Source: SZAS-79 sp965279075 (GTDB lineage: Bacteria > Pseudomonadota > Gammaproteobacteria > Burkholderiales > SG8-39). From it: DNA of 64,000 nucleotides. The stretch lies in contig CBDIHI010000008.1 in assembly GCA_965279075.1 (NCBI GenBank), positions 186,001 through 250,000 of the forward strand. Direction: 5' to 3'. Positions 28,553-37,451 of the stretch are shown piece after piece. Made by a program: the position numbers and the translations under genes. Each line of letters begins with the position of its first letter. Within the stretch, counting starts at the first letter, position 1. Below the pieces are notes generated by a model. That model was not told where the DNA came from and did not search any database. It saw only the letters and a program-made list of their open reading frames with translations.

Positions 28553-30523
28553 TCAGCTCAACTCTTTGAGCTGGTCCAGGATGGCCGGGTTCTCGAGCGT
28601 GGAAACGTCCTGGGTGATGACCTCGCCCTTCGCGAGGGAACGCAGCAGCCGGCGCATGATCTTGCCCGAACGCGTCTTGGGCAGGTTGTCGCCGAACCGG
28701 ATGTCCTTCGGGCGCGCGATCGGCCCGATCTCCTTCGCCACCCAATTGCGCAATTCCTGCGCGATCCGCTTGGCGTCCTCGCCGTGCGGCCGGGGACCCT
28801 TGAGCACGACGAACGCGCACACCGCCTCGCCGGTGAGGTCATCCGGCCGGCCCACCACCGCAGCCTCCGCCACCAAAGCGGTGTTGGCTACCAGGGCCGA
28901 TTCGATCTCCATGGTCCCGAGGCGATGGCCCGACACGTTCATCACGTCGTCGATGCGCCCCATGATCCGGTAGTAGCCTTCCTCGTCCGTGCTCGCGCCG
29001 TCGCCGGCGAGGTAGTACCTGCCCTGGAAGTCCTCGGGGTAGTAGCTTTTCTTGAACCGCTCCGGGTCGCCCCAGATGGTCCGGATCATGGAAGGCCACG
29101 GACGCTTGATCACGAGGATCCCGCCCTTGCCCTTGCCCACCGGATGGCCGGTCTCGTCAACGATGTCGGTGATGATGCCGGGCAGCGGGAACGTCGCCGA
29201 ACCGGGCTTGGTCGGCGTTGCGCCGGGCAGCGGCGTGATCATGTGGCCCCCCGTTTCGGTCTGCCACCAGGTGTCGACGATCGGGCAGCGGCCGCCGCCG
29301 ACGGTTTCGTGGTACCACATCCACGCTTCCGGGTTGATCGGCTCGCCCACGGTGCCGAGGATGCGGAGCGTGGAAAGGTCGTACTTCTTCGGCAGGTCGC
29401 CGCCGGCCTTGATGAGGGACCGGATCGCAGTGGGCGCCGTATAGAACACCGTCACCTTGTGGTCCTGCACCATCTTCCAGAAGCGGCCGGCGTCCGGGTA
29501 CGTCGGTACGCCTTCGAAGATGATCTCGGTCGCGCCCACCGCCAGAGGACCGTAGCAGACGTACGAATGCCCCGTGACCCAGCCCACGTCGGCCGTGCAC
29601 CAGAACACGTCGCTCGGCTTGTGGTCGAACACCCACTTCATCGTGAGGATCGTCCACAGCAGGTACCCGGCGGTGGAATGCTGGACGCCCTTGGGCTTGC
29701 CGGTCGACCCCGAGGTGTAGAGTATGAACAGCGGGTGCTCGGCGTTCACCCAGGTCGGTTCACAGGTGTCCGCCTGCCCTTGCGTGACTTCGTCCCACCA
29801 CCTGTCCCGGCCGGGCTGCATCTTGACCGGGGAGCCGGAACGTTTGTAGACCACTACGGTCGTGATGCCTTCGCAGCCGCCCAGCGCGATGCCCTCGTCG
29901 ACCACCGGCTTCAGCGGGATCTCCTTGCCCCCGCGGAACTGGCCGTCGGCGCAGATCACCGCCACGGCCCCCGCGTCGATGATGCGCTCCTGGAGCGACT
30001 TGGCCGAGAACCCGCCGAACACCACCGAGTGCGTGGCGCCGATCCGCGCCAGCGCCTGCATGGCGACCACCGCCTGGATGGACATCGGCATGTACACAAT
30101 GACGCGGTCGCCCGCCTTGATGCCTGAGGACTTCAGGCCGTTGGCGAACCTGCAGACCTCGTGATACAGGGCCTTGTAGGTGATCTTCGTCACCTTGCCG
30201 TCGTCGGCCTCGAAGACGATCGCGACCTTGTCGGGCTGCGTCTTCAGGTGCCGGTCCAGGCAATTGTAGGACGCGTTGAGTTCACCGTCATGGAACCACT
30301 TGAAGAACGGCGCGTTCGACTCGTCGAGCGTCTGCGTGAAGGGCTTCGACCACAGCAACTCCGCACGCGCCAGCTTTGCCCAGAACCCCTCGAAGTCCTG
30401 CTCGGCCTCCTTGCACATGGCGTGATAGGCGGCCATCCCCGGAATGTTGGCCTGCTTTACGAAGGCTTCCGACGGCGGGAATACGCGCGTCTCGCTCAGT
30501 ACCGACTCGATGTTCGACGACAT
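28553..30523 (-). CDS. acs: Acetyl-CoA synthetase
   Basis: A 656-residue AMP-forming ligase that makes acetyl-CoA from acetate, ATP and CoA. It has the N-terminal ACAS segment, the P-loop YTSGSTGKPKG (about residue 265), the conserved WWQTETGG region, and the acetylatable lysine near residue 621 in RSGKIMRRLLR. The length and start fit the family. A promoter lies at 30560-30588. The symporter, the SLC5-type kinase and the regulator lie downstream on the chromosome, so acetate is very probably the carbon source served by the locus. Confidence 0.97.
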   Translation of the reverse strand: MSSNIESVLSETRVFPPSEAFVKQANIPGMAAYHAMCKEAEQDFEGFWAKLARAELLWSKPFTQTLDESNAPFFKWFHDGELNASYNCLDRHLKTQPDKVAIVFEADDGKVTKITYKALYHEVCRFANGLKSSGIKAGDRVIVYMPMSIQAVVAMQALARIGATHSVVFGGFSAKSLQERIIDAGAVAVICADGQFRGGKEIPLKPVVDEGIALGGCEGITTVVVYKRSGSPVKMQPGRDRWWDEVTQGQADTCEPTWVNAEHPLFILYTSGSTGKPKGVQHSTAGYLLWTILTMKWVFDHKPSDVFWCTADVGWVTGHSYVCYGPLAVGATEIIFEGVPTYPDAGRFWKMVQDHKVTVFYTAPTAIRSLIKAGGDLPKKYDLSTLRILGTVGEPINPEAWMWYHETVGGGRCPIVDTWWQTETGGHMITPLPGATPTKPGSATFPLPGIITDIVDETGHPVGKGKGGILVIKRPWPSMIRTIWGDPERFKKSYYPEDFQGRYYLAGDGASTDEEGYYRIMGRIDDVMNVSGHRLGTMEIESALVANTALVAEAAVVGRPDDLTGEAVCAFVVLKGPRPHGEDAKRIAQELRNWVAKEIGPIARPKDIRFGDNLPKTRSGKIMRRLLRSLAKGEVITQDVSTLENPAILDQLKELS

Positions 30524-30559
30524 TTCTCCACTCCTCCAGTGAATCTCCCGGTGCCGCGA

Positions 30560-30588
30560 ATAAAAACATCAAAACAATACCTTGTAAA
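30560..30588 (-). promoter_or_regulatory. Predicted promoter of acs
   Basis: On the minus strand, TTTACA (30583-30588) and TTTTAT (30560-30565) are separated by 17 nt, in the A/T-rich part of an otherwise GC-rich gap. A GGAGG-like ribosome site follows before the acs ATG. The hexamers are moderate matches. Confidence 0.5.
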
Positions 30589-30676
30589 GCATGGTGGCTC
30601 CCGGGGCCGGGCGCCGGTGGGGGAAGCGATTTCGACTAGAATTCAGCCTCCCCGCGCCACTTGGATGTCCCTCGGA

Positions 30677-31213
30677 ATGAAAGATCCCGGTACTGAACAA
30701 CGCCTTAAGCCGCTGCCCCGCTGGATTTTCATGAGCCGCTGGCTGCAGGCCCCGCTATATATCGGTCTGATAGTTGCACAAGGCGTATACGTCTGGCAGT
30801 TCTGGCTCGAGCTGGTACACCTCATCGGCACCACGGCCACCAAAGGCGTGACCGAAGCCGAGATCATGCTCATCGTCCTCGGGCTCATCGACGTGGTGAT
30901 GATCTCCAACCTGCTCGTCATGGTCATCGTCGGCGGTTGGGAGACTTTCGTTTCCCGGCTCGAACTCGAGAACCACCCCGACCAGCCGGAGTGGCTCTCG
31001 CACGTCAACGCCGGTGTCCTCAAGGTCAAGCTCGCAACCGCCATCATCGGGATCTCGTCCATCCACCTTCTGAAGACGTTCATCAACGCCGAGCACTATG
31101 AGGAAAAAGTCCTGCTTTGGCAGACATTGATCCACCTGACCTTCGTATTCTCGGCGCTCGCGATCGCCTGGACGGAGCGGATCACGAACTCGCCCCACCC
31201 CGCCGAACACTGA
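30677..31213 (+). CDS. UPF0114 family membrane protein (YqhA-like)
   Basis: A 178-residue membrane protein with four hydrophobic segments. It has the UPF0114 signatures LIVLGLIDVVMISNLLVMVI, ISSIHLLKTFINA and a WQTLIHLTFVFSALAIAW tail. The role of this family is unknown. ATG 30677 is favoured because a GGA-type site lies about 10 nt upstream; an in-frame ATG at 30665 would add four residues. It is divergent from acs and lies 13 bp before the fumarase gene on the same strand, so it may be co-transcribed with it. Confidence 0.85.
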   Translation: MKDPGTEQRLKPLPRWIFMSRWLQAPLYIGLIVAQGVYVWQFWLELVHLIGTTATKGVTEAEIMLIVLGLIDVVMISNLLVMVIVGGWETFVSRLELENHPDQPEWLSHVNAGVLKVKLATAIIGISSIHLLKTFINAEHYEEKVLLWQTLIHLTFVFSALAIAWTERITNSPHPAEH

Positions 31214-31226
31214 GTCCGAGACCACC

Positions 31227-32753
31227 ATGACCACGACGATCAAGCAGGAAGACCTCGTACAGAGCGTCGCCGACGCGCTGCAGTACATCAGCTACTACCA
31301 TCCGCGGGATTACATCCAGGCCCTTGGCCGCGCCTACGAGCGCGAGCAGTCGCCAGCCGCGAAGGACGCGATCGCGCAGATCCTTACGAACTCGCGCATG
31401 TGCGCAGAGGGCCACCGGCCGCTCTGCCAGGACACGGGCATCGTCAACGTGTTCCTGAAGGTCGGCATGGACGTGCGCTGGGACTCGAAACTCGGCCTCG
31501 CGGACATGATCAACGAGGGCGTACGCCGCGCCTACAACCACCCGGACAACAAGTTGCGCGCCTCGGTCCTGGCGGATCCGATGTTCACGAGGAAGAGCAC
31601 CGGCGACAACACGCCTGCGGTCATCCACGTGGAACTGGTCCCCGGCGACAAGGTCGACGTAAACGTCGCGGCCAAGGGCGGCGGGTCCGAGGCCAAGTCC
31701 AAGTTCGCGATGCTGAACCCCTCCGACTCGATCATCGATTGGGTGCTGAAGACAGTCCCCACGATGGGGGCCGGCTGGTGCCCGCCGGGAATGCTCGGCA
31801 TCGGCGTGGGCGGCACCGCCGAGAAGGCGATGCTGATGGCCAAGGAATCGCTGATGGCGCCGATCGACATGGCCGACCTGAAGGCGCGCGGCCCGCAGTC
31901 CAAGCTCGAGGAAATGCGCATCGAGCTCTACGACAAGGTCAACGCGCTCGGCATAGGCGCGCAGGGACTTGGCGGCCTGTCGACCGTGCTTGATGTGAAG
32001 ATCCTTGACTACCCCACCCATGCGGCGAACAAGCCGATCGCGATGATCCCGAACTGCGCCGCCACGCGGCATGCGCATTTCGTCCTCGACGGCTCCGGCC
32101 CGGCGATGCTCGAGCCGCCGAAGCTTTCCGACTGGCCGCAGGTCACCTGGAGCGCCTCGGCCGCAGCCACGCGCGTGAACCTGGACAAGCTCACGCCGGC
32201 CGAAGTCGCCTCATGGAAGCCCGGCCAGACGCTGCTGCTGTCCGGCAAGCTGCTCACCGGGCGCGACGCCGCGCACAAGCGCATCCAGGACATGCTGGAC
32301 AAAGGCGAGAAGCTGCCCACCGACTTCGCCAACCGCGTGATCTACTACGTCGGTCCCGTGGACCCGGTGCGCAACGAAGTCGTTGGACCCGCCGGCCCCA
32401 CGACCGCCACGCGCATGGACAAGTTCACCGAGACGATGCTCGCGAAGACCGGCCTGATCGCGATGGTGGGCAAGGCCGAACGCGGTCCGGTGGCGATCGA
32501 TGCGATCAAGAAGCACAAGGCGGCATACCTGATGGCCGTCGGCGGCGCGGCCTACCTCGTCTCCAAGGCGATCCGGAAGTCGCGCGTGGTGGGCTTTGCC
32601 GACCTCGGCATGGAAGCGATCTACGAGTTCGAGGTCGAGGACATGCCCGTCACCGTGGCCGTCGACGCGAACGGGACGTCGGTGCACAACACCGGCCCGG
32701 CCGAGTGGGAAAAGAAGATCAGGGAATTCAAGCTCCCCGTCTACGCCGCCTGA
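31227..32753 (+). CDS. Fumarate hydratase, class I (iron-sulfur)
   Basis: A 508-residue [4Fe-4S] fumarase that interconverts fumarate and malate in the citric acid cycle. The alpha part holds the cluster cysteines in RPLCQDTG (about residue 70), AGWCPPGM and IPNCAATRH; the C-terminal beta part begins near residue 320 with PGQTLLLSGKLLTGRDAAHK. The length matches the fused class I enzyme. Class I fumarases are oxygen-sensitive, which fits a microaerobic lifestyle. It lies between the UPF0114 gene and an MFS gene that follows after 7 bp. Confidence 0.95.
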   Translation: MTTTIKQEDLVQSVADALQYISYYHPRDYIQALGRAYEREQSPAAKDAIAQILTNSRMCAEGHRPLCQDTGIVNVFLKVGMDVRWDSKLGLADMINEGVRRAYNHPDNKLRASVLADPMFTRKSTGDNTPAVIHVELVPGDKVDVNVAAKGGGSEAKSKFAMLNPSDSIIDWVLKTVPTMGAGWCPPGMLGIGVGGTAEKAMLMAKESLMAPIDMADLKARGPQSKLEEMRIELYDKVNALGIGAQGLGGLSTVLDVKILDYPTHAANKPIAMIPNCAATRHAHFVLDGSGPAMLEPPKLSDWPQVTWSASAAATRVNLDKLTPAEVASWKPGQTLLLSGKLLTGRDAAHKRIQDMLDKGEKLPTDFANRVIYYVGPVDPVRNEVVGPAGPTTATRMDKFTETMLAKTGLIAMVGKAERGPVAIDAIKKHKAAYLMAVGGAAYLVSKAIRKSRVVGFADLGMEAIYEFEVEDMPVTVAVDANGTSVHNTGPAEWEKKIREFKLPVYAA

Positions 32754-32760
32754 ACGCGCC

Positions 32761-33966
32761 TTGAAGGACGCCCGCACCTCCTGGGCGAGCGTCTGGGTGG
32801 TATTCGCGGCCGGGCTGGCCGCCGGCGCCTACATCTGCAAGGTCCCGCCGGCACTACCCTTGTTGCGCGCGGACCTCGGCCTCACGCTCGTGCAGTCCGG
32901 GTTCATCGCGACGATGTTTTACGCGATGGGCGGGGTGGTCGGTGTCTTCGTCGGCGCGCTCGTCGACCGCTATGGCCAGAAGCGCCTCGCGCTGTTCGGT
33001 CTGGCCCTCCTGTCCGCCGGCGGCGTCCTCGGCGCGCTCTGCCGCGACTTCCCCGAACTCCTCGCGACCCGATTCCTCGAGGGGATCGGGTTCATGTTGT
33101 TCACCGTGGCAGGCGCGCCCTTGCTCACCGGCGTCACCGAGGCCCGCGACCGCCCCATGGCGTTTTCGCTCTGGAGCGCCTACATGCCGGCTGGAGGGGC
33201 CCTCGCCCTGCTCGCTGCCCCGCTCGCACTGGCGACCTTCGGCTGGCGAAGTCTGTGGCTCGGGGTGTCGGCGTATGCGGCGCTGATGGCGTGGCTTCTC
33301 CATCGCGCCGTGCCCGCACCGGCATTCGGCGGCGGCATCGGGTCCCTCCGGCTCGTGGCCGAATCGATTGCGCGTCCCGGCAGCCTGGCCCTGTGCCTGG
33401 TGTTCATCTGCTATGTGGGGCAATGGAGTTCGCTAATGATCTGGCTGCCGACCTTCCTCGTCGACGAACGCGCCGCGAGCGCCTCCACCGCATCGCTCGT
33501 AACGGCCTTGTACGTGGCAGTCAACGTGCCTGGCAACCTCGCGGGCGGCTGGATTCTCAAGCGCGGCGCGGCGCGCTGGTGCGTGATCGCGGGCGCAAGC
33601 GCCGCCATGGCGCTGACCGCGAGCGGTGCGCTTGCCGCCGCCCTCCCCGATCCGCTGCGGCTCACATGCGTGCTGTTGTTCTCGCTGCTGGGCGGCGTGA
33701 TCCCGGCCGCAGTGCTGGCGGGTGGCCCGGTGCACGCCCGTAGCCCGCAACACATAGGTACCGCCCAGGGCATGATCATGCAGGGCGCGCAGATCGGGCA
33801 GTTCTTCGGGCCGCTGTTCATCGCGCTCGCCGCGCAGGGCCTCGGCGGTTGGTCGGCCGCCCTCTGGATCATGCTGGCGTTCGCCGCAGTCGCTGCTTTC
33901 GCCGGCCTGGCCGTGGGCTATTTCGAGCGGCGACTCGCTCCCGTGCCGGAAGCCCCTACGCGCTAG
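32761..33966 (+). CDS. MFS transporter, CynX/NimT-like
   Basis: A 401-residue major facilitator with about 12 membrane helices. The motif between helices 2 and 3 is visible (GALVDRYGQKRLALFG, about residue 63). It belongs to the group that includes CynX and NimT, which carry small anions or drugs. The start is uncertain: the TTG at 32761 follows the fumarase stop by 7 bp and places the first helix correctly, although no good ribosome site precedes it, so translation may be coupled. Upstream in-frame ATGs would overlap fumarase by up to 150 bp and are unlikely. The substrate is unknown. Confidence 0.78.
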   Translation: MKDARTSWASVWVVFAAGLAAGAYICKVPPALPLLRADLGLTLVQSGFIATMFYAMGGVVGVFVGALVDRYGQKRLALFGLALLSAGGVLGALCRDFPELLATRFLEGIGFMLFTVAGAPLLTGVTEARDRPMAFSLWSAYMPAGGALALLAAPLALATFGWRSLWLGVSAYAALMAWLLHRAVPAPAFGGGIGSLRLVAESIARPGSLALCLVFICYVGQWSSLMIWLPTFLVDERAASASTASLVTALYVAVNVPGNLAGGWILKRGAARWCVIAGASAAMALTASGALAAALPDPLRLTCVLLFSLLGGVIPAAVLAGGPVHARSPQHIGTAQGMIMQGAQIGQFFGPLFIALAAQGLGGWSAALWIMLAFAAVAAFAGLAVGYFERRLAPVPEAPTR

Positions 33967-33994
33967 AATCCTTCATCCCACGAGGAGAGCCCCC

Positions 33995-34924
33995 ATGAGC
34001 CCTGTCGACGTCCAGATCTGCGAGGTAGGCCCGCGCGACGGCCTGCAGAATGCCCACCACCTGATGCCCACCGAAGCCAAGAAGGCCTGGGTCAGCGCAC
34101 TCGCCGCCGCAGGCCTTAGGGAAATCGAGGTCGGCTCGTTCGTGCCGGCCAAGGTCATTCCCGCCATGGCCGACACCAGGGAAATCGTCGCGCACGCCCT
34201 TACCCTTCCCGGCCTCAAGGTCGTTGCCCTTGCGCCGAACTTCAAGGGCTTCCAGCGGGCGCTGGAATCCGGCGCGCACAAGATCGCCTTCCCGGTCTCG
34301 GCCAGCCACCAGCACAGCCTGTCCAACGTGCGCATGACGCCCGACGACATGGTCGCCCAGGTCCGGCAGGCCTGCGAGCTTCGCGCCAGCCTCCCCGAAG
34401 GGCAGCGTCCGGAAATCGAGGGTGCGGTCGCCACCGCATTCGGGTGCACGCTCCAGGGCGAGGTCCCCGAGAGCGAGGTCGTCCGCATCGCGAAGCTGCT
34501 CGCTGACGCCGGCGTGGATTGCGTCGCGCTTGCCGATACGGTCGGCTACGCCAACCCCGCCCAGATGAAGCGCATCTACCGCAAGGTCAGGGACGCGATC
34601 GGCGACAAGCTCGACGGCGTGCACCTGCACAACACGCGCGGTCTCGGCCTCGCCAATGCGCTCGCTGCGTTCGAGGAAGGCGCGCGCGCGTTCGACTCGT
34701 CGATGGGGGGGCTGGGTGGTTGCCCCTTCGCGCCGGGCGCGAGCGGCAACGTGGTGACCGAGGACCTCGTCTTCATGTTCGAGAGCATGGGCCTTAAGAC
34801 CGGAATCGACTTCGACGCATTGCTTCGCGCGCGCAAGATCCTGGTCGATGGCATCCCCGAGGAGCCGGTGTACGGCCACTTCGCGGGAGCCGGCCTGCCC
34901 AAGGGCTTTCGCAGGGCGGCCTGA
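33995..34924 (+). CDS. Hydroxymethylglutaryl-CoA lyase
   Basis: A 309-residue lyase of the HMGL family that splits HMG-CoA into acetyl-CoA and acetoacetate. The opening CEVGPRDGLQNAHHLMPTEAK (residues 9-29) holds the metal-binding aspartate. VHLHNTRGLGLAN supplies the metal-binding histidines, and GGLGGCPFAPGASGN holds the signature cysteine. A GAGGAGAG ribosome site precedes the ATG. The stop shares a base with the start of the family III CoA-transferase gene, so the pair would activate and cleave a 3-hydroxy-acid. Leucine breakdown or HMG/citramalate-type acids are possible substrates. Confidence 0.92.
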   Translation: MSPVDVQICEVGPRDGLQNAHHLMPTEAKKAWVSALAAAGLREIEVGSFVPAKVIPAMADTREIVAHALTLPGLKVVALAPNFKGFQRALESGAHKIAFPVSASHQHSLSNVRMTPDDMVAQVRQACELRASLPEGQRPEIEGAVATAFGCTLQGEVPESEVVRIAKLLADAGVDCVALADTVGYANPAQMKRIYRKVRDAIGDKLDGVHLHNTRGLGLANALAAFEEGARAFDSSMGGLGGCPFAPGASGNVVTEDLVFMFESMGLKTGIDFDALLRARKILVDGIPEEPVYGHFAGAGLPKGFRRAA

Positions 34925-36120
34925 TGGCGCAGTTGCCCCTCAGGGGAATCCGCGTCGTCGAATTCGCGCACATGGTCATGGGCCCGACCTGCGGACTCGT
35001 GCTGGCAGACCTCGGCGCGGAGGTCATCAAGGTCGAACCCCTGGAAGGCGACAACACCCGCCGCCTGCAGGGTGCGGGCGCCGGCTTCTACCCGATCTTC
35101 AACCGCAACAAGAAAAGCATCGCCCTCGACCTCAAGAGCCCCGAGGGTATGGAGATCGTGCTCAAACTCGTCGACGGTGCCGATGCCCTGACCGAGAATT
35201 TCCGTCCCGGCGCGTTGGACAAGCTCGGCCTCGGCTATGAGGCGCTTTCGAAGCGTAACCCGCGGCTCGTGTACTGCACGCTTAAGGGCTTCCTGAACGG
35301 GCCGTACGAGAACCGACCTGCGCTGGACGAAGTCGTGCAGATGATGGGCGGCCTCGCCTACATGACCGGGCTGCCAGAGCGGCCGCTGCGCGTGGGATCG
35401 TCCGTCAACGACATCATGGGCGGCATGTTCGCCGCGATTGGAATCCTCGCGGCGCTGCGCGAACGCGAATCAACCGGGCGCGGAAAACTGGTGAAGAGCG
35501 CGCTATTCGAGAACACAGCCTTCCTCGTGTCCCAGCACATGGCGCAGTACGCAATCACCGGCGAGGCACCGCCGCCGATGTCCGTGAAGCGACCTGCGTG
35601 GGGCGTGTACGACATCTTCGAGACCTGTCCCGACGGTAAGAGCGATGCGCGCCTCTTCGTCGGCGTGGTCACCGACACCCAGTGGGAAGTCTTCTGCCGT
35701 GAATTCGGCCAGGACGACCTCGCCGCGAACCCCGACATCCGGACCAACGGCCAGCGGGTGAAGGCCCGAAACTGGCTGATCCCGAGGATAGGCGAGGTGT
35801 TCAAGGCCTGGCCGCGCAAGGACCTCGAGGAGAAACTGGAGGCCATAGGGCTGCCGTACGCGCCGATCAACAAGCCCTGGGACCTGTTCGACGACCCGCA
35901 CCTGAACGCGTCGGGCGGGCTGGTCGAAATGCGGGTAGCGCCAGGAAAATCGATCAAGGTGCCGACGCTGCCGCTCGAACTGGACGGCGAGCGCCTCGGC
36001 AAGCGTAACGATCCGCCCACTGTATCGGAGAACGGCCACGAACTACTTACCGGCCTCGGCTACTCCGCCAAGGACATCGAGTCTCTGGTCCGACGCGGGG
36101 TCTTGGCCTCCCCACAATAG
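34924..36120 (+). CDS. Family III CoA-transferase (CaiB/BaiF)
   Basis: A 398-residue CoA-transferase that moves CoA between acids. The catalytic aspartate is in RPALDEVVQMMGGLAYMTG (about residue 140). The N-terminal Rossmann part has GPTCGLVLADLGAEVIKVEP and the C-terminal part has GLPYAPINKPWDL. It overlaps the HMG-CoA lyase gene by 1 bp, which suggests tight coupling. A succinyl-CoA:3-hydroxy-3-methylglutarate-type role would feed the lyase, but the donor and acceptor are not shown by the sequence. It ends 4 bp before the convergent VOC gene, with no terminator seen. Confidence 0.92.
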   Translation: MAQLPLRGIRVVEFAHMVMGPTCGLVLADLGAEVIKVEPLEGDNTRRLQGAGAGFYPIFNRNKKSIALDLKSPEGMEIVLKLVDGADALTENFRPGALDKLGLGYEALSKRNPRLVYCTLKGFLNGPYENRPALDEVVQMMGGLAYMTGLPERPLRVGSSVNDIMGGMFAAIGILAALRERESTGRGKLVKSALFENTAFLVSQHMAQYAITGEAPPPMSVKRPAWGVYDIFETCPDGKSDARLFVGVVTDTQWEVFCREFGQDDLAANPDIRTNGQRVKARNWLIPRIGEVFKAWPRKDLEEKLEAIGLPYAPINKPWDLFDDPHLNASGGLVEMRVAPGKSIKVPTLPLELDGERLGKRNDPPTVSENGHELLTGLGYSAKDIESLVRRGVLASPQ

Positions 36121-36124
36121 GGCT

Positions 36125-36655
36125 TCAGTCCAGCGATGCGTGCACGAAAGCCGCCTGCTTTGGCGGGCGCTTGGTCCGGTTCCACTCTTCCAGCATCGCG
36201 TCCCGGGTCTCGTCCAGCATGCGCATCGCCTCTGGCGCCGGCACGTTGGCCGCGAGTTCGAGCCGGATGCCGCTCGGGTCGAAGAAATAGATCGACCGGA
36301 AGATCGCGTGGTCCACGGGACCAATCACCTCGCAACCTGCGGCCTGAGCGCGCTTCTTGTATTCGAGCAACGCCGCCTCGTCATCCACGCGCAGCGCCAG
36401 GTGCTGCACCCATTCAGGGGTATTGGCGTCGCGACCCATGGGGGCGGCTTCCGGCAGTTCGAAGAATGCCACGTGACTGCCATCCGCCATTCGGAAAAAG
36501 ATGTGCATGTAGGGGCAGTCTTCCCGCGTGCTCGGGACCTTGTCTTCGGCCATGGCCATCGTGAACTTCAGGCCGAGCACCTTGGTGTAGAAATCCACCG
36601 TCCGCTGCGCATCCTTGCAGCGGTAGGCGACGTGGTGCAGTGACTGTACGGTCAT
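36125..36655 (-). CDS. VOC-family (glyoxalase/dioxygenase-fold) protein
   Basis: A 176-residue single-copy vicinal-oxygen-chelate protein. Metal-ligand candidates are H7/H8 (QSLHHVAYRCKDAQ), the H in WVQHLALRVDDE and the E in FFDPSGIRLELAAN. The family includes lactoylglutathione lyases and extradiol-type dioxygenases; the length fits a one-domain dimer with a 25-residue helical tail. An FNR box lies 62 bp upstream, so expression may rise at low oxygen. It could be the last gene of the AMP-ligase group upstream, but the box suggests its own promoter. Confidence 0.8.
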   Translation of the reverse strand: MTVQSLHHVAYRCKDAQRTVDFYTKVLGLKFTMAMAEDKVPSTREDCPYMHIFFRMADGSHVAFFELPEAAPMGRDANTPEWVQHLALRVDDEAALLEYKKRAQAAGCEVIGPVDHAIFRSIYFFDPSGIRLELAANVPAPEAMRMLDETRDAMLEEWNRTKRPPKQAAFVHASLD

Positions 36656-36716
36656 GGCCCCTCCCCGTGGGGATGCTTTCGGAAAGCTGAGCTTGCGCCC
36701 GGGGCGGACTCAGCGG

Positions 36717-36730
36717 TTGACCTGGATCAA
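36717..36730. promoter_or_regulatory. FNR/Anr-type box upstream of the VOC gene
   Basis: TTGACCTGGATCAA is identical to the box before ccoI. It lies between the stop of the four-helix membrane protein gene and the VOC start, both on the minus strand. The predicted start for a class II arrangement gives a leader of about 27 nt. The -10 is weak. Confidence 0.65.
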
Positions 36731-36746
36731 CCGGAGCAGGGGTCGG

Positions 36747-37451
36747 TCAGGGCTTGCTGCGCCTGCGTTCGCCGCGTGAACGCCTTTCCGAGCCCTTAAA
36801 AGCCGGGTCCCGGCGCGTACGCCGATCGGGGCCGCGCTTGGCCGCAAGTGGCGAGTGCTCGATCCTGCCGAGGAGCCTTTCCTCCGCGCGCTGGCGCAGG
36901 TCGTCCGACTGGGCCAGCATCGTCATCGGTCCGGACTCCTTCGGCCCGGAGCGGGCGGCGATGCTCATCGCCAGCCAGAAGGCGCAAGCGTTCGTCAGGA
37001 CGTAGAGAACTTCCATGTACAGCAGCGGCACGAACAGGGATCGCCGCGCCTTGTCGCCAAACGCGAAGTAGAAGCCGTCGAACGTTCCTACCGTGATCCG
37101 CTGCGCGAACGGGAACGCCTCCATGGGCGGGAACAGCAGCGCGAGCACCAGGTTGGCGATGCCGAACGCGATGACCGTCGCCTGCGCGTCGAAGCGCGGC
37201 TCGTCGGGCCGGCCCTTGGTCCCTGCAAGCAGCAGCCACGCGAGAGCCGCGTTGATGAGGACGGCGAACGCCAGGATATAGAGCACGTCGCCGTTGATCA
37301 CCCGGTTCGGGGGCACCGCGAACATGGGATAGAAGGCGTCGAACATCTGCACGCCGCGGCCGAAAGACATCACGTCGTAAGGCGGGAACAGGAACAGCAC
37401 CAGGACGTTCGCGACCGCCCCGTAAAGCACGATCTTCTGGAAGCGGTTCAT
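36747..37451 (-). CDS. Internally duplicated membrane protein of unknown function
   Basis: A 234-residue protein with about four membrane helices and a strongly basic, disordered C-terminal tail (RRTRRDPAFKGSERRSRGE). The N-terminal half repeats: ANVLVLFLFPPYDVMSFG is followed about 85 residues later by ANLVLALLFPPMEAFPFA, and the second copy also keeps the FDGFY-like segment and the last helix. I do not recognise the family. Its start overlaps the stop of the AMP-ligase gene (ATGA), so it is translated with it. Confidence 0.78.
   Translation of the reverse strand: MNRFQKIVLYGAVANVLVLFLFPPYDVMSFGRGVQMFDAFYPMFAVPPNRVINGDVLYILAFAVLINAALAWLLLAGTKGRPDEPRFDAQATVIAFGIANLVLALLFPPMEAFPFAQRITVGTFDGFYFAFGDKARRSLFVPLLYMEVLYVLTNACAFWLAMSIAARSGPKESGPMTMLAQSDDLRQRAEERLLGRIEHSPLAAKRGPDRRTRRDPAFKGSERRSRGERRRSKP

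Noticed and set aside
28472..30127. A 551-codon open frame on the plus strand opposite acs
   Set aside because: Antisense shadow of acs; no start signal or family motif.
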